A DNA stretch of 64,000 nucleotides from Bettongia penicillata ogilbyi. Taxonomy: Eukaryota; Chordata; Mammalia; Diprotodontia; Potoroidae. A model generated the notes under the pieces. It was not told the origin of the DNA, made no database searches, and saw only the letters and a list, made by a program, of their open reading frames with translations. Below are positions 43,440-54,133 of the stretch, in pieces (the first letter of the stretch is position 1; every line of letters starts with the position of its first letter). The position numbers and the translations under genes are program-made. Where the stretch lies: contig JAJHZJ010000009.1 in NCBI GenBank assembly GCA_023548195.1, forward strand, positions 2,399,501 through 2,463,500, written 5' to 3'.

Positions 43440-43690
43440 GGAGTCTGTTCGTTGTTATTCTGTAGTATCCGACTCTTTGTGAACCCATTTGGGATTTTCT
43501 TGGCAAAGATACTGAAGTGGTTTGCCATTTCCTTCTCCAGCTCATTTTACAGATGAGGAAATTCAAGTAAATAGGGTGAAGTTACTTGCCTAGGGTCACA
43601 AGACTAGTAAATGTTTGAAACTAGATTTGAACTCAGGTCTTCCAGACTCTAGGCCCAGCACTCTATCCACTGCCAAGAAGGCAAAATTCT
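43440..43690 (-). repeat. Marsupial tRNA-headed SINE, antisense
   Basis: 'tgttcgttgttattctgtag', 'ttcttggcaaagatactgaa', 'agatgaggaaattcaagtaa' and 'aggcccagcactctatccac'. Confidence 0.9.
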
Positions 43691-44090
43691 TATCCTGATT
43701 CTGCCTACTGTTGTATAATCTTGCTAATCCTCTCCCAATTAGTTTCCTCATCTCTAAAGTAGACAAAATAACCTAGCCCAGTGGTGGGTTACCTGCCAAC
43801 TCAAGGCCACATGTTTACCTCTAGTTCCTCAACTGCAGTCAGACCCCACTTGAGGACCTAGAGGGCCACAAGTGGCCATGAAGCCAAAGGTTCCCCACCC
43901 CTGGGATAGCCCCATATCCCCTTTCTTCTGCTCCTTTCTATTCTCATAATACCTCTCCTAACTGGGCCTTGGTTCCCTTATCTGTAAAGTGAAGGGTTTA
44001 GATTAGATGACCCTATGGTCTCTTCCAGTTCTAAAACTATCATCTTCTGACCTAAGATCCTACCTTAGCTCGGAGCTCTGAGCATCATAT
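43690..44090 (+). repeat. MIR-type SINE(s), sense, hosting the MITE
   Basis: 'attagtttcctcatctctaa' lies left of the MITE. 'actgggccttggttccctta', 'tctgtaaagtgaagggttta' and 'atggtctcttccagttctaa' lie right of it. Confidence 0.6.
43779..43903. mobile_element. Palindromic hAT-type MITE, internally deleted copy
   Basis: It opens 'cagtggtgggttacctgcca' and closes 'aaaggttccccacccctg', and shares 'cttgaggacctagagggcca' with the MITE at 24368-24570. It is 125 bp, so about 80 bp of the middle is lost. Flanks acctagcc and ggatagcc look like a decayed 8-bp target duplication. It lies inside an older SINE. Confidence 0.8.
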
Positions 44091-44149
44091 GAAATAATGG
44101 ATGCTTTCCAAATGTGAGACTGTTGTAAATGGGTTCAAGGGGAAAATCA

Positions 44150-45060
44150 AAGAATCACATTTTCTCATTCATTACAAGCAGCACATTTGTTTGTAGACCT
44201 CTACTTACCATTCATTTTAGGAAACATTAACAACTCCCAAAATATTTACAATATCACCAAAGCAGAAGCAATAAAGATCAGGGGTGATAAACTGCATGTC
44301 CACATTGGCATGAAACAATCCATTACCAAGTGCACAGCCACAGAGAGACATAATGTTAAAAAAACAAACCAAATCAAACCTTCTCAAATATTTAGATCCA
44401 ATATGTTATTGGAATGATATGTTAGAGCCACAATGTCCATATATCTTCCCCGGGACAAGTCTCTTGATAGCTAGGGAATGTGGTGGGGAATGGAAAGTAC
44501 TTAAGGCTTGGCCCAGGCTGCAAAACTGCCTTCATGAGATTTACAGACTTCCCCTACATCCACCAGCTCTGGTTAAAGCACCCACAGGAAAATATCAGTG
44601 GCATTCAGGGCCATTTTATGGAAGTCTTACTGGTGAGAACTTAGCCTACATTTCTGGGGCAGAGTAATAGACTGGTAAATACCAGTGGACAATAAGTAGC
44701 ACATTGATTGGTCTATCAAATGAAGGGAAACCTTTATCAGTTTCTAGGAGGGACACCTTGACTCAGGCCTTCCTCTTGGTGTGGATGGAAGACTTGGGAC
44801 CAGATGACTGTTAGACTGCTCTGCAGTACCTTGTTGAACTAGCTTGTCTGGCCTGTTTCTCCCACAGGGGCCCAATGTCAGCTGGTTGGTATGTTTGGAG
44901 TTTGCAAAGACCTTTTTTTTTAACGAATAAAAGTATTTTTTTTTATTGCAGTTCCCAGCCCACCTAGCACCAGCTGTGATGAGAATCACTTTTATAGTAA
45001 AGTGCTATTGATAAAATTGCTCCCACTGGATCTTAGCTATGCACTGATGCAGCTCGCTTG
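44150..45060. other. Single-copy DNA, no supported gene
   Basis: Little repeat is recognised. A 104-codon plus-strand frame (44353-44667) and an 81-codon minus-strand frame (44744-44989) have no family match. A 'tttttttttattgcag' string at about 44938-44953 would be a fine plus-strand acceptor, but the following frame closes quickly. Confidence 0.35.
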
Positions 45061-45084
45061 CTCTCTACAATTCTTAACAGGCTT

Positions 45085-45600
45085 ACTCCCCGCCCCCCCA
45101 CCCCATCTCTCTGCTTCCCATCTTTTTCCATCTTCCTCTCTCTTTTTCCTTCCCATCTCTGTCTACTTCTCTTACTCCTCTCATCTTTCTATCTCTCTGC
45201 CTTCTAGTCTTCCGTCTTTCTGTCTTTCTCCCTTTGTTTCTTTCTATATACTTCTGTCTCTGCATTTCCCACTTCATCTCTGTCTTTCTATTTCTCCCTC
45301 TGCCATCTCTCTCCATTCTTTCACTTCTCACTTATCTTTTCCTTCCCCTTTCACCCCTAGGTCTCCTCCAACTTTCTCATCCCCAGCCCCTTCAACTCTT
45401 TCTCTCCTCATCTTCTTTCCATCTCTGACTTCTCATTTCTCTCCACTCATTCCTCAACTGCATCTCTCTCTATGCCTTTCCATTTTTATGCCTGTTTACC
45501 TCTTCTCTGTCTTTTCATGTCTCTCTTTCCTCTCATCTCCTTCTGAGTTTCCTTTTCTTTTGAACCCTCTTGCTGACTATTTATTTTCCATCTCTTGTTT
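45085..45600. repeat. Pyrimidine-rich (TCTCC/TCTTT) low-complexity DNA
   Basis: About 500 bases of decayed C/T-rich sequence. It is the sole reason for the 226-codon plus-strand frame (45002-45682), the longest in the window, which is built of S, L, F and P. Confidence 0.9.
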
Positions 45601-45860
45601 CGTCCCTGCCCTTAAAAATACCTCTCCTACTCATTTTCCCCTCATAATTCAAGAAGACCCTGAAGAGGTTCCAACAAGATGAACAACCTGTTTGGAGAGA
45701 ACTGGTATTGCTGGTATAATGGAATTCATTCAGAAAGTGGCTGCTCTTGACCCATGCCTCAAATACACGCAGGATAGGTAAAGCTAACAGCTGCCTTCAC
45801 CGTACACACAGTGATATGTGATATCTCCAAATAGCTGAACTGTCCCCTCCTACTGCTGAC

Positions 45861-45956
45861 CTTCCCTCCTATGGGGCCAGAAATTCCCACTGACTCTGTA
45901 CTTTGGGTCCAATAACAAAGCTGGAGAGTCCATTGACGTGGATTTGTGCTCCTCTC
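45861..45956 (-). CDS. Candidate internal exon, unidentified protein (31 codons)
   Basis: The minus-strand acceptor is good (a pyrimidine-rich run ending ctcctattag). The donor (GGGAAG|GTCAGC) is only fair, because C at the third intron base is uncommon. It adds two bases, 31 open codons (including 'SMDSPALLLDPKYRVSGNFW') and one trailing base. The two leading bases complete the codon left open by the candidate exon at 52826-53037, giving glycine at the join. The phase match supports it, but one exon this short may arise by chance. Confidence 0.27.
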
Positions 45957-46164
45957 CTAATAGGAGACAGGGGCTAGTGGTGACCTGCTATCTCCCTCTT
46001 TCCTATTAACACATCAGCTGGCCTTCACTTACTGGATCTCCTAGTTCTCCCCTTGGACAGGAGAAAAGGAAACCCTGAAGAAATGGTACATAAGAGAGCA
46101 GGAACCGTTTCTGAATGGGAAAGGAAAGTCAAGAAAGGTCCGGAGCGTGGGATATCATCAGGAA

Positions 46165-46320
46165 GCGTAAAAATAATCACAATTAATATTTGTCTAAAAC
46201 TTAAGGTCCACAAAGTGCTTCCCATATGATAATCCTATGGGATAGGCGGTGTGATACTTTATTATTACCTCTGTCGTTTGACAGAAAAGAAAACTTAATC
46301 CAAGCCCAGCTCTCTTTCCA
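46165..46320 (-). repeat. MIR/CORE-SINE, antisense, partial
   Basis: 'atatttgtctaaaacttaag', 'tccacaaagtgcttcccata' and 'ataatcctatgggatagg' follow antisense MIR order. Confidence 0.5.
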
Positions 46321-46489
46321 CTTCACCAAATTGTCCCAGAAGATGACCATCTACCTAGAAGATAAAGGCCGTGGGTGCCCCCTCCTAAAAAAAGAGCTAC
46401 CAAGACGTAACCTAATTCACCATTTTGTGCGGACTGATATTAAATATGGAAGTCTTAGGAAGGAAAAAAGCACTTATGCCAAAACTGTG

Positions 46490-46690
46490 CTATTTTACAA
46501 ATATTATTTAATGCTTGCAACCACCCTAAGAGGTAGGTACTGTTATTATCTCCATTTTACCACTGAGGAAACTAAGGCAGACAGATGAAGTGACTTGCCC
46601 AGAGTTAGCTACTAAATGTCTGAGGTCAAATTCTACCCCTCCCTTCCTTCTGTATCCATTGTACTCCTCTTTCTCATCCCTTAAAATTTT
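46490..46690 (-). repeat. MIR/CORE-SINE, antisense
   Basis: 'aatgcttgcaaccaccctaa', 'atctccattttaccactgag' and 'aagtgacttgcccagagtta'. The 120-codon frame ending at 46588 overlaps it. Confidence 0.75.
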
Positions 46691-46829
46691 TTCAATCCTT
46701 CTTTCAAATTCACCTTATACTCCTACTCTCTGTCTATGTATACTCCTTCTAACCGTACTATTAGTGATACAATTTTTAAGAATTACAAGTATCATCTTCC
46801 CATGTTAGGATGTAAACAGTTTAGCTCCA

Positions 46830-48240
46830 TTAAATCCCTTATGTTTTCTTTTACCTTTTTACCTGTTTAGCTTCCCAAGTCTTGATATTGGAGGTCAAAT
46901 ATTTGGTTTCATTTTGTTCTTATGAAAGCCTTAAATGCTTCTATTTCACTGAATGGTCATTTTTCCCCTTGATGTTTTTATTATGCTTAATTTTGCTGTA
47001 AGTGATTGTTGGTTGTAGTCCTAGGTCTTTTGCCTTCCAGAATATCATGTTCCATGACCTCCACTCCTTTAATGTTGCAGTTGCTACATCCTGTGAAAAC
47101 TCAAAAATGACTTCTTGATATTTCTCTCTGGCCACTTGTAGTGTTCTTCCCTTGACCTGATAGTTCTAAAATTTGGCCTTATTTTGGCATCACTTTCCTG
47201 AGGTGATTGGTGGATTCTTTCTATGCCTGTTTTGCCCTTTTGTTCCAGGACATCAGGGTAGTTTTCCTTGGTAATTTCTTGAACAATGCTGTCCAGGTTC
47301 TCCTTTCGATCATGGCTTTCAGGTAGTCCAATGATTTGGATATTGTCTCTCCTGGATCTATTTTCCAGATCAGTTGTTTTTACCAAGAAGTATCTTATAT
47401 TTTCTTCCATTTTTTCATTCTTTTGAGTTTGTTTGATTGATTTTTGATGTCTCATTGAGTCACTAGCTTCTATTTGCCCAATTCTAATTTTTAAGGTGTT
47501 GTTGTCCTCAGTTGACTTTTGTATTTCTTTTCCATTTGGCCAGTTTTACTCTTTAAGGAGTTGCTGTCTTGAATGGATCTCTGCATCTCCCTTTCCAGTT
47601 GACCAGTTCAGTATTTTAAGCGGTGTTCCAAACTGTTGATTCTTTCTTCACAATTCTCTTGCATGACTCTCATTTCTTTTCCCATTTTTTCTTCTACCTC
47701 TCATATGGTTTTTAAGCTCTTCTTGATCTCTTCCATGAGTTCTTTCTGGACTTGAGGCCACTTCTCCTTTTTCCTTGGGTTTTGTCCATAAGTGTTTTGA
47801 TATTGTTGTCCTCTTCTGAGTTTGTGTCTTAGTTTTCCTGTCACCATAATAACTTTCTATGGTTGTTATTATTTGTTGTTATTATTATTTGGTCATCTTT
47901 CTTTCCTTTTGGGGAGGGGCCCTTTTCCTTTCTTTTAAAATTGAAGCCTTCACCTGGGGCGGAAAGGGCACTTTCTCAGGCTTTTTGTGCCACTGGCTGC
48001 AGAGCCTGGCTATTTACTTGATGCTGCACTGATGTTGCCTTGAACTCCCTCCTGTCTGGTACTGTGTCCAACCACTCTGGAAGGGCTGGGGTGAAGGGGT
48101 GGCTGGCATTGCTGGAAGCTGTAGGGGTCTGACAGTGTACTTGGTACTGAGCTGAGGTCCTAGTGGTGATATCTGGTGTGTGCTGAGGCTGTTCCTGCAT
48201 TTCCCTGGGGCTTCACTGAAGCACCGGAGGACACCTGCCT
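46830..48240 (-). mobile_element. L1 LINE ORF1 region with probable 5'UTR, antisense, decayed
   Basis: On the minus strand, 47084-47455 encodes a stretch with 'TTDLENRSRRDNIQIIGLPE', the hallmark of the L1 ORF1 RNA-binding domain. 46941-47135 encodes the C-terminal domain ('AREKYQEVIFEFSQDVATAT'). Upstream (47460-47760) is coiled-coil-like text rich in K, E and Q, and 47940-48240 is GC-richer and may be 5'UTR. Frameshifts separate the pieces. ORF1 protein normally binds L1 RNA in the LINE particle; this copy cannot. Confidence 0.88.
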
Positions 48241-48244
48241 TCCA

Positions 48245-48325
48245 GGATCGGGTCAAATTTGAACTTGGGTCTTCCTGACTCCAGGTCCAGTGTTCTATCC
48301 AATGTACTACCCAGTTGCCTCAGAA
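48245..48325 (-). repeat. tRNA-headed SINE scrap, antisense
   Basis: 'aaatttgaacttgggtcttc', 'ctgactccaggtccagtgtt' and 'actacccagttgcc'. It abuts the L1 5' end. Confidence 0.8.
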
Positions 48326-48339
48326 CTCCATGATATTTC

Positions 48340-48650
48340 AGAAATAGCACCTTAGAAATAATTTCTATTTCAACTTTTTCATTTTACAAGTGAGGAAACT
48401 GAGGTCAAGAGAAGGAGAAATTATGGAATCAAAGATTTGTAGCTAGAAGGGATCTTAGAGGCAATCAAGTCCAACACATTCATTTTTTTTCAGATGAGGA
48501 AACTGAGGGATTGAGAGATTAAGTGACTTGTCCAGAGTCACAGAGAGACTGTCTGAAGGCAGAACTAGAAACCACATTTTTCTGACTTTAGGTCCAACAC
48601 TCTGTCCGTGACACCACTCTACCTGCTTCCAGTTGACTTGCCCCTGGGCC
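48340..48650 (-). repeat. MIR/CORE-SINE, antisense, two overlapping or nested copies
   Basis: 'acaagtgaggaaactgaggt' occurs at 48385 and 'agatgaggaaactgagggat' at 48493. Between them lies the start of a fresh copy ('ggatcttagaggcaatcaag'), so one copy is inserted in or joined to another. Confidence 0.7.
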
Positions 48651-48659
48651 ACATCACTA

Positions 48660-49375
48660 GTTCCAGGCAACCTGAAGACTAAAACTCAGATCTTAAGCTC
48701 TGTCTCCTGTCCCGGTGCACACGCCACTTCAGCACATTGTTTCACAGAATTCTGCTATTACTCTCATCTTGAATAATTTAGTAGATTCCCAGTCCCCAGA
48801 TGTGTTCTTTTCCTAAGAACTATTTGATAATGGTATTGACAGATGACGGAGGTAAAAGGGCAAGGGAATATTTCTAAACAGTTTATCTGACAGCTGCAAA
48901 TTTCATTCCATGTTGCCTATTGACCACTAATTATTTCCCCAGGTAACTCCAGAAGGGGCAATCAATAACCCCTGTAGATAGTTAATATCCCCCTGGAACC
49001 TTGGCTGATCTTAGAATATAGTAAAATTCATGATTGGTTGGGATATTTAATGGGGTTATGATCACATATAAGGCTGCTGCTGCTGCCTGAATTCAGCCAA
49101 GGACATTGATGCCTGAGGATTTTCAAGGAATCACATTGCTTCACCTCCCTAAAGTCTCAGTTTAATCATCTGTCAGATGGGCAGAGTAATATTTAGACTA
49201 GCCAGCTCACAGGGTCTTGTGAAAAATAGGCTTCATCTTTTAGCATCATAAAAAATGCGATTATTATGTAAGTGTGAATAAATCATATTAATTATTCTCT
49301 AATCTCTGCTGCCACTTTGAGATCCTCCTGCCACCAGCATTTTGCAACTTCTCCTTTTTCACAATTCATTCCATT
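48660..49375. other. Mostly single-copy DNA
   Basis: No gene is supported. A SINE scrap in sense orientation may lie at 49130-49240 ('cagtttaatcatctgtcaga'). Confidence 0.3.
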
Positions 49376-49594
49376 AGTTATGAATGGATTCAACCACTCT
49401 GGAGAGCAATTTGGAACTATGCCCAAAAGCTATAAAACCACGCATACCCCTTGACCCAGCAAAAAGGAAAAGGAGATATATGTACAAAAATATTCATAGC
49501 AGCTCTTTTTGTGGTGACAAAGAATTGGAAATTGAGGGGAATGTCCATCAGTTAGGCAATGATTGAACAAGCTGTGGTATATTATTGTGATGGA

Positions 49595-49665
49595 ATACTA
49601 TATAGAAATATATAAGATACTATATAGAAATATATAAAATACTATATAGAAATACTATAAGAAGT
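49595..49665. repeat. Tandem repeat of about 24 bp inside the L1
   Basis: 'atactatatagaaatatata' is present three times in succession with small changes, and a partial unit follows. It is a local expansion within decayed L1 DNA. Confidence 0.85.
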
Positions 49666-50077
49666 ATAAGTAGGACGTTGTCAGAAAAACCTGAAAAAAC
49701 TTACATGAACTGATACAAAATAAAGTGAGCAGAACCAGAAGAACAATGTATACAGTAACAGCAATATTGTACAATAATCAATTGTGAATGACAGCTATTT
49801 TCAGCAATATAATGATCTAAGACAATTTTGAAGAACTCATGATGAAAAATGTTATCCACCTCCAGAAAAAGAACTGTTGGAATCCGACTTAAGACTGGAG
49901 CATACTATTTTGAATTTTATTTTTCTTGTTTGTTTGCATGGGATTTTTTGCCTCTATTTCTTTCACAATGTGACTAATAAGAAGATATGTTTTGTATGAC
50001 TGCACATGTGTAACATATATTAAATTGCTTGCCTTCTCAATGATGGGAGTGGGGAGGCAGGGAGGGAATTTGGAACT

Positions 50078-50211
50078 GTTTATTGAAGGCAATGGTATTT
50101 AAGTGACTTACCCAGGGTCACGCAACTAGGAAATGTCTGAGGTCATATTTGAACTTGGGTCCTCCTGACGCCAGGTCCAGTGCACCATCCATTGTTACCA
50201 TGTAGCTGTCC
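50078..50211 (-). mobile_element. SINE inserted in an L1 3'UTR, with TSD
   Basis: Antisense SINE text ('agtgacttacccagggtcac', 'atttgaacttgggtcctcct', 'ccaggtccagtgcaccatcc', 'catgtagctgtc') is flanked by tggaact at 50071-50077 and 50212-50218. Removing it makes the L1 tail read continuously. Confidence 0.9.
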
Positions 50212-50389
50212 TGGAACTCAAAATTTTTAAAAACCAATGTTAAAAATCACTGTTACATGTAATTAGGGAAAAATAAAATATCAAATTAAAAAGGCACTTT
50301 CCTAACACCACCTCCACTCCCATCCCCCGCCAAAAATCACTCCATTAATTTATGGTGCCTGGTTCATATCCTTGTTCATAATCTACCAA

Positions 50390-51190
50390 ATTCTAGCTCA
50401 CTTGCCTTCCTTGCTCAAGGAGATCAGCACCCTACTCAGTTTTGCACTTCATCCCTGACCTTGCTTCATGCTTGGAGACTTTAAAATACATGCTGGTGTT
50501 CCCATATATAGCTCTTGGATAATTCATCAGTTTTCTAGCCTTTTTTGTCTCCTATCATCTACAAGTCATAGGAATACCTGAGTTCAAGTCTAGTCTCAGA
50601 TACTATGTGACCCTAGGCAAGTTGCTTATCTTCTTCCTGCCTCAGTTTTCTCATTAGTAAAATGGGGATAATAACAGTGCTTATATCAAAGAGTTGTGTA
50701 GATCAAATGAAATACTTTTTAAAGTGCTTGGTGTCTGGCACATAGTAGGGTAATAAATAAATGCTTCATTTCTTCCTTATTTTCTACATTTTCACTCCAC
50801 TTCAGTCACACAGAAGGACAATGATAATTTAGAGCTCACCAGCGCCCATGTGCTATTTCTATGATCTCATTCTCTGAAATGTCTCCTGATCTTCCATGTC
50901 ACCATCTGTTGACTCCTCCTAAACTTATTCTTTGTCTTCAGTGAGACTTCTAGCCCTTTTTATCTCTTTCTCATTCTTCCAGGTAGTCATCGTGCTGTGG
51001 TCCCTGGTCTGACTTCTGACCTTTACAGAGATGACTGCAAAACCTACAAATCCAGTCCAAATGACTCCTGAAGTCTGCAGCATCAACAGCATACTCAGCA
51101 TCTCCATTGAGGTGTCCCACGAGCACCTCAAACTTGGCAGAACCAAAATAGAGCTAATCGTCTTCTCCCTTAAAACCTACATCTCCTTTA
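50390..51190 (+). repeat. L2 LINE (upstream 3' half), split by a SINE
   Basis: 'ggagactttaaaatacatgc' (50475 region) and 'gaggtgtcccacgagcacct', then 'caaaatagagctaatcgtct' (51110-51165), are typical L2 text from before the 3' tail. A sense MIR-type SINE at 50560-50790 ('tacctgagttcaagtctagt', 'ctaggcaagttgcttatctt') interrupts it. Confidence 0.65.
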
Positions 51191-51198
51191 TACTCAGT

Positions 51199-51262
51199 CT
51201 CTCTCTGTCTCTCTGTCTTTCTCTCTCTTTGTCTCTCTGTCTCTCTTTCTCTCTCAATCTTA
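51199..51262. repeat. (TCTCTCTG)n short tract
   Basis: About 60 bases of imperfect CT/TCTG units at the junction of L2 text and a SINE. Confidence 0.85.
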
Positions 51263-51274
51263 TTTTATGTTGAT

Positions 51275-51530
51275 GTTTAGTGGTTTTTCAGTGATGTCCA
51301 ACTCTTCCTGACCTCTTTTGGGGTCCTCTTGGAAAGATACTGGAATGGTTTTCCATTCCTTTTCAAGTTCATTTTATGCATGAGGGAACTGAGGCAAACG
51401 GGGGTAAGTGACTTAATAGTCACTTACACACAGCTAGTAAGTAGCTGAAGCTGAATTTGACCTCATGAAGATGAGTCTTCCTGTCTCCAGGCTGGTGCTG
51501 TATGCACTGTGCCACCTAGCTGCCCTCTAA
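51275..51530 (-). repeat. Marsupial tRNA-headed SINE, antisense
   Basis: 'tggtttttcagtgatgtcca', 'tcttggaaagatactggaat', 'gcatgagggaactgaggcaa' and 'gtgccacctagctgccc'. Its inner part has a short local duplication ('gtgacttaatagtcacttac'). Confidence 0.9.
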
Positions 51531-51689
51531 TTTTATAGTGCCCTGATTTCATTCAGGAGAGACCAAGTCAATATTGAGAGTTTACTTCAATGAGAGGCAA
51601 ACTCAGCTATTGTTTTATCCTTTCCTGTCATGTAACCTTTACTTTCTTCCTTGTTACCTCTTCCTTTTTTTACATGTATTCAATTGTAA

Positions 51690-52570
51690 GCATTTTTTAA
51701 AATGTCTGCCTATATGAGTCACTGTATTAGGTGCTTGCTCTGGAAAGTCAGAAACCAAACAGTCCCTGCTCTCAGGAAGTATATATTGTATCCAAGGACA
51801 AATTGGAGGATGGTGCATGGAATACAAAATGTTCAAACAGAATATAATTTGAGGAGAAATTAGATGAGACACTAACTACGAGGAGGCTCATGGAAGGCTT
51901 CTTGAATGATGTAGCATTTGATATGAGTCATGAAGGAAACTAGGGATTCCAAAAGGTAGAGATGAGGAAGGAGGGTCCAGTATTCCAAGCAAAGTGAAGA
52001 GCCAATGCACATGTACAGAGATGGGAGATGTAATAGATTAAATTCAAGGAATAGACAAGCGGTATTAATTGACTTCAGTATAGTGTGCACAAATGGCAGT
52101 AAGGTGAAATGAGGCTGGAAATGTAGGTGGGAGTTATGTTGTAAAAGATTTTAAATGTCAAGCAGGAGAAGGTATATTTTACCCTAAAAGTAATAGAGAC
52201 ACTAAAACTTGTTGAGCAGAAGAGTGACATGGACAGATCCATGTTTTGGGTTAACATTTTGGCAGCTATGTAAAGGGTGAATTGGAGATATGAGAGATTG
52301 GATACTGGAAAACCAATTAGGAGGTCATTATAATAATCCAGGGGAAAAGAGATAAAAGTCTTAACTAGAACAGTATGCAGAAAAGGGTTAAGATGTGAGG
52401 AATGTTGCATAAGTAGGATGGACCACATCTGGCAGTTGTTGGGATACAGGAGATGAAGGAAGGAAAGAGTCGAGGATGACTTTGAGGCTTTGAATCTGGT
52501 GAGAGGGTGGCTCCCTCCACAAAGAAAGACAAGTTAGGAGGAGGAATAGGCTTAGAGAAGATGATGAGTT
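51690..52570 (-). repeat. L2 LINE 3' half, antisense, long copy
   Basis: 'ctgtattaggtgcttgctct', 'cagtccctgctctcaggaag', 'gagcagaagagtgacatgga', 'ggaaaaccaattaggaggtc' and 'gtcgaggatgactttgaggc' are L2 read backwards over about 880 bases. Minus-strand frames of 72-117 codons are remnants. Confidence 0.8.
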
Positions 52571-52599
52571 CTATTTTAGAGCTATTTCTTTCTCTGTAA

Positions 52600-52725
52600 G
52601 CTCCCCCAATAGGGACCCTTCTTTTGTGGTTCTTTGTAGGGATGCTCCATGGGGTACTCTGCTGGTGGCAAGCGCCTGATAAATGTTTGTAGATGTACTA
52701 AATGTTTGTGACTGACTAAATATCT
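52600..52725 (+). repeat. L2 LINE 3' end
   Basis: 'gtaagctcccccaataggga' and 'aagcgcctgataaatgtttg' in sense, facing the previous antisense copy. Confidence 0.5.
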
Positions 52726-52825
52726 ATATGCCCACAATAAGCCTAGATGTGGTGAGGAGAGAGGGAAGAAAATTTATGTCACTGGATACTGCAGAAATGA
52801 GAATCAGAATGAAAAATCCTCGTAC

Positions 52826-53037
52826 CTGTAGATGAGGCAGCTGTCACTATGGAATTTGGATCTGTGTCAGACCCATGACCTTTACTCAAGATGTCCAAGG
52901 CTTCCTTGCCAGTGATTTCCCAGCTGCCAGTTGGACAGTCCACTCTGGACCCACTAAATGCCCTGGGGTCAGACACCCCACCTGGAATAGCTGGGAAATC
53001 TGTCTGCTCCCATTCCCCAGAGCCCTGTGGTTGCCCC
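52826..53037 (-). CDS. Candidate internal exon, unidentified protein (70 codons)
   Basis: On the minus strand a very long pyrimidine run and 'gttctctatgaag' acceptor precede 212 bases, ending at the donor CTACAG|GTACGA. One frame is open throughout: one leading base, 70 codons, one trailing base. The product is polar and disordered-looking, with 'PRAFSGSRVDCPTGSWEITG' and 'KEALDILSKGHGSDTDPNS'. The leading base completes the codon left by 54134-54196. It lies in the least repetitive, most GC-rich part of the window. No domain or family is recognised. A noncoding conserved block remains possible. Confidence 0.4.
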
Positions 53038-53161
53038 CTTCATAGAGAACATTGAGGCACAAAAGAAAAAAAAAGGAAAAGTAAAAAAACAAAAAACCCA
53101 GCCCAGTGGCTGTGGTTCGCTCCCATCAGCCACCTGAGGCCCTCTCCCATCCACTGGCTAT

Positions 53162-53176
53162 GGTTACCAGGCAACC
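53162..53176. promoter_or_regulatory. RFX X-box-like site
   Basis: 'ggttaccaggcaacc' fits the palindromic RFX consensus GTTNCC-N(1-3)-GGNAAC, with two AG spacer bases between half-sites. RFX factors bind such sites in ciliary and other promoters. One motif match in 64 kb is suggestive only. Confidence 0.45.
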
Positions 53177-53314
53177 CTAACCGTATTACCAACTCTTCCC
53201 ATTAGCACCTAGCAGCTGTCCTTAGAGCCAAAATTGGGTTTAGAAAAACGGCAGCCTGGACAGGCAGGTAGGAACAAAGCCATTAGACTCTGCTTGATGG
53301 ACAGCGTCCCACCC

Positions 53315-53322
53315 ATTTGCAT
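53315..53322 (-). promoter_or_regulatory. POU octamer site
   Basis: ATTTGCAT, the reverse complement of the octamer ATGCAAAT, with a CATTAA homeodomain-like core four bases further on. It is 140 bp from the X-box-like site. Confidence 0.35.
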
Positions 53323-54133
53323 CTCATTAAGTCTTCGGCCAGCCAACTGAGGGGGACACATAGCTCCAGAGTCCCTGCCAAGCTAGAGCCACTCAATGGC
53401 TGTTTTGCATTTGGACTCTTGCCCTGTGTGGTCGGGGCCCATGTGAAAAAGATACTTTCTCCTAAAAGAGATGGGTCATGTTAACCGGGCAACAACCACC
53501 CCTCCCCTCCCAGCTTTCTCTTTATCTCGGTATCTCCCTTCCCCCACCCCCGGTCCCCCACCCTGCCCTGTCTACTTCCAGGCCCTAATCTAAGAGCTGG
53601 GCTAGGGAGCTGCCTACAGGAGGGGAATTTCATTATCTAGCAAGTTCAAACTCAGCACTAGGCAACCGCTTGTGGGAGAAAATGAATTAGAATGTCCCTG
53701 GCTTATGTTGGCTCACCCTCTTCCCCCACCCCCACACATTTCAGACCCAACCCCACCCCCCACCCCCAACAGCCCAGGAAAGGGAAGAAAAAAAAGACAT
53801 TTTCATTGCACTCCTGGTTTGAAAGCCTCTTGGGGCTTGATTGACAAAGCAGTAAACGGGAGAGGTTTCCTGTGATAGAGACAGAGACTTTCTTGAAAGA
53901 TTCAACTTCTGACCTTTAATAGCTTGGGGGAGCAAAATGATTTTCAGTCACTTCAGTCTGAGTGAAAGGTATGTGAATTGATCGACTGCCTGGCTCATTC
54001 CTGCAGAGGTCTTGATGTGATGTCATCTAAAAAGGACAATCAAGTTATCCTAATGCATTCCAGACAGGCCCGACATCCAGGCCTTTAGTGAACAGACCTG
54101 GAGCTCCAGAGCAGAAAAAGGTTTTCTCCTTAC

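Larger units (their letters stand above)
49381..50285 (+). mobile_element. L1 LINE 3' end, interrupted by a SINE
   Basis: ORF2 C-terminal coding text ('tctggagagcaatttggaac', 'acccttgacccagc'-like 'ccccttgacccagcaaaaag', 'ttggaaattgaggggaatg') leads into the 3'UTR ('aataaagtgagcagaaccag', 'tccacctccagaaaaagaac'). The tail (50212-50285: 'actcaaaatttttaaaaacc', 'aattagggaaaaataaaata') follows after the SINE at 50078-50211. Dead copy. Confidence 0.9.
53040..53740. promoter_or_regulatory. GC-richer single-copy block with transcription-factor-like sites
   Basis: No repeat apart from C-rich runs near 53530-53560 and 53720-53770. It includes an X-box-like site (53162-53176) and an octamer (53315-53322). 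It would be intronic if the flanking exons are real, so an intronic enhancer or an internal promoter is the natural inference. Confidence 0.35.

Noticed and set aside
45002..45682. 226-codon open frame, the longest in the window
   Set aside because: It lies over a C/T-rich tract; the product is mostly S, L, F and P with no domain.
46941..47455. Two neighbouring frames resembling one RNA-binding protein
   Set aside because: They are decayed L1 ORF1 separated by frameshifts.
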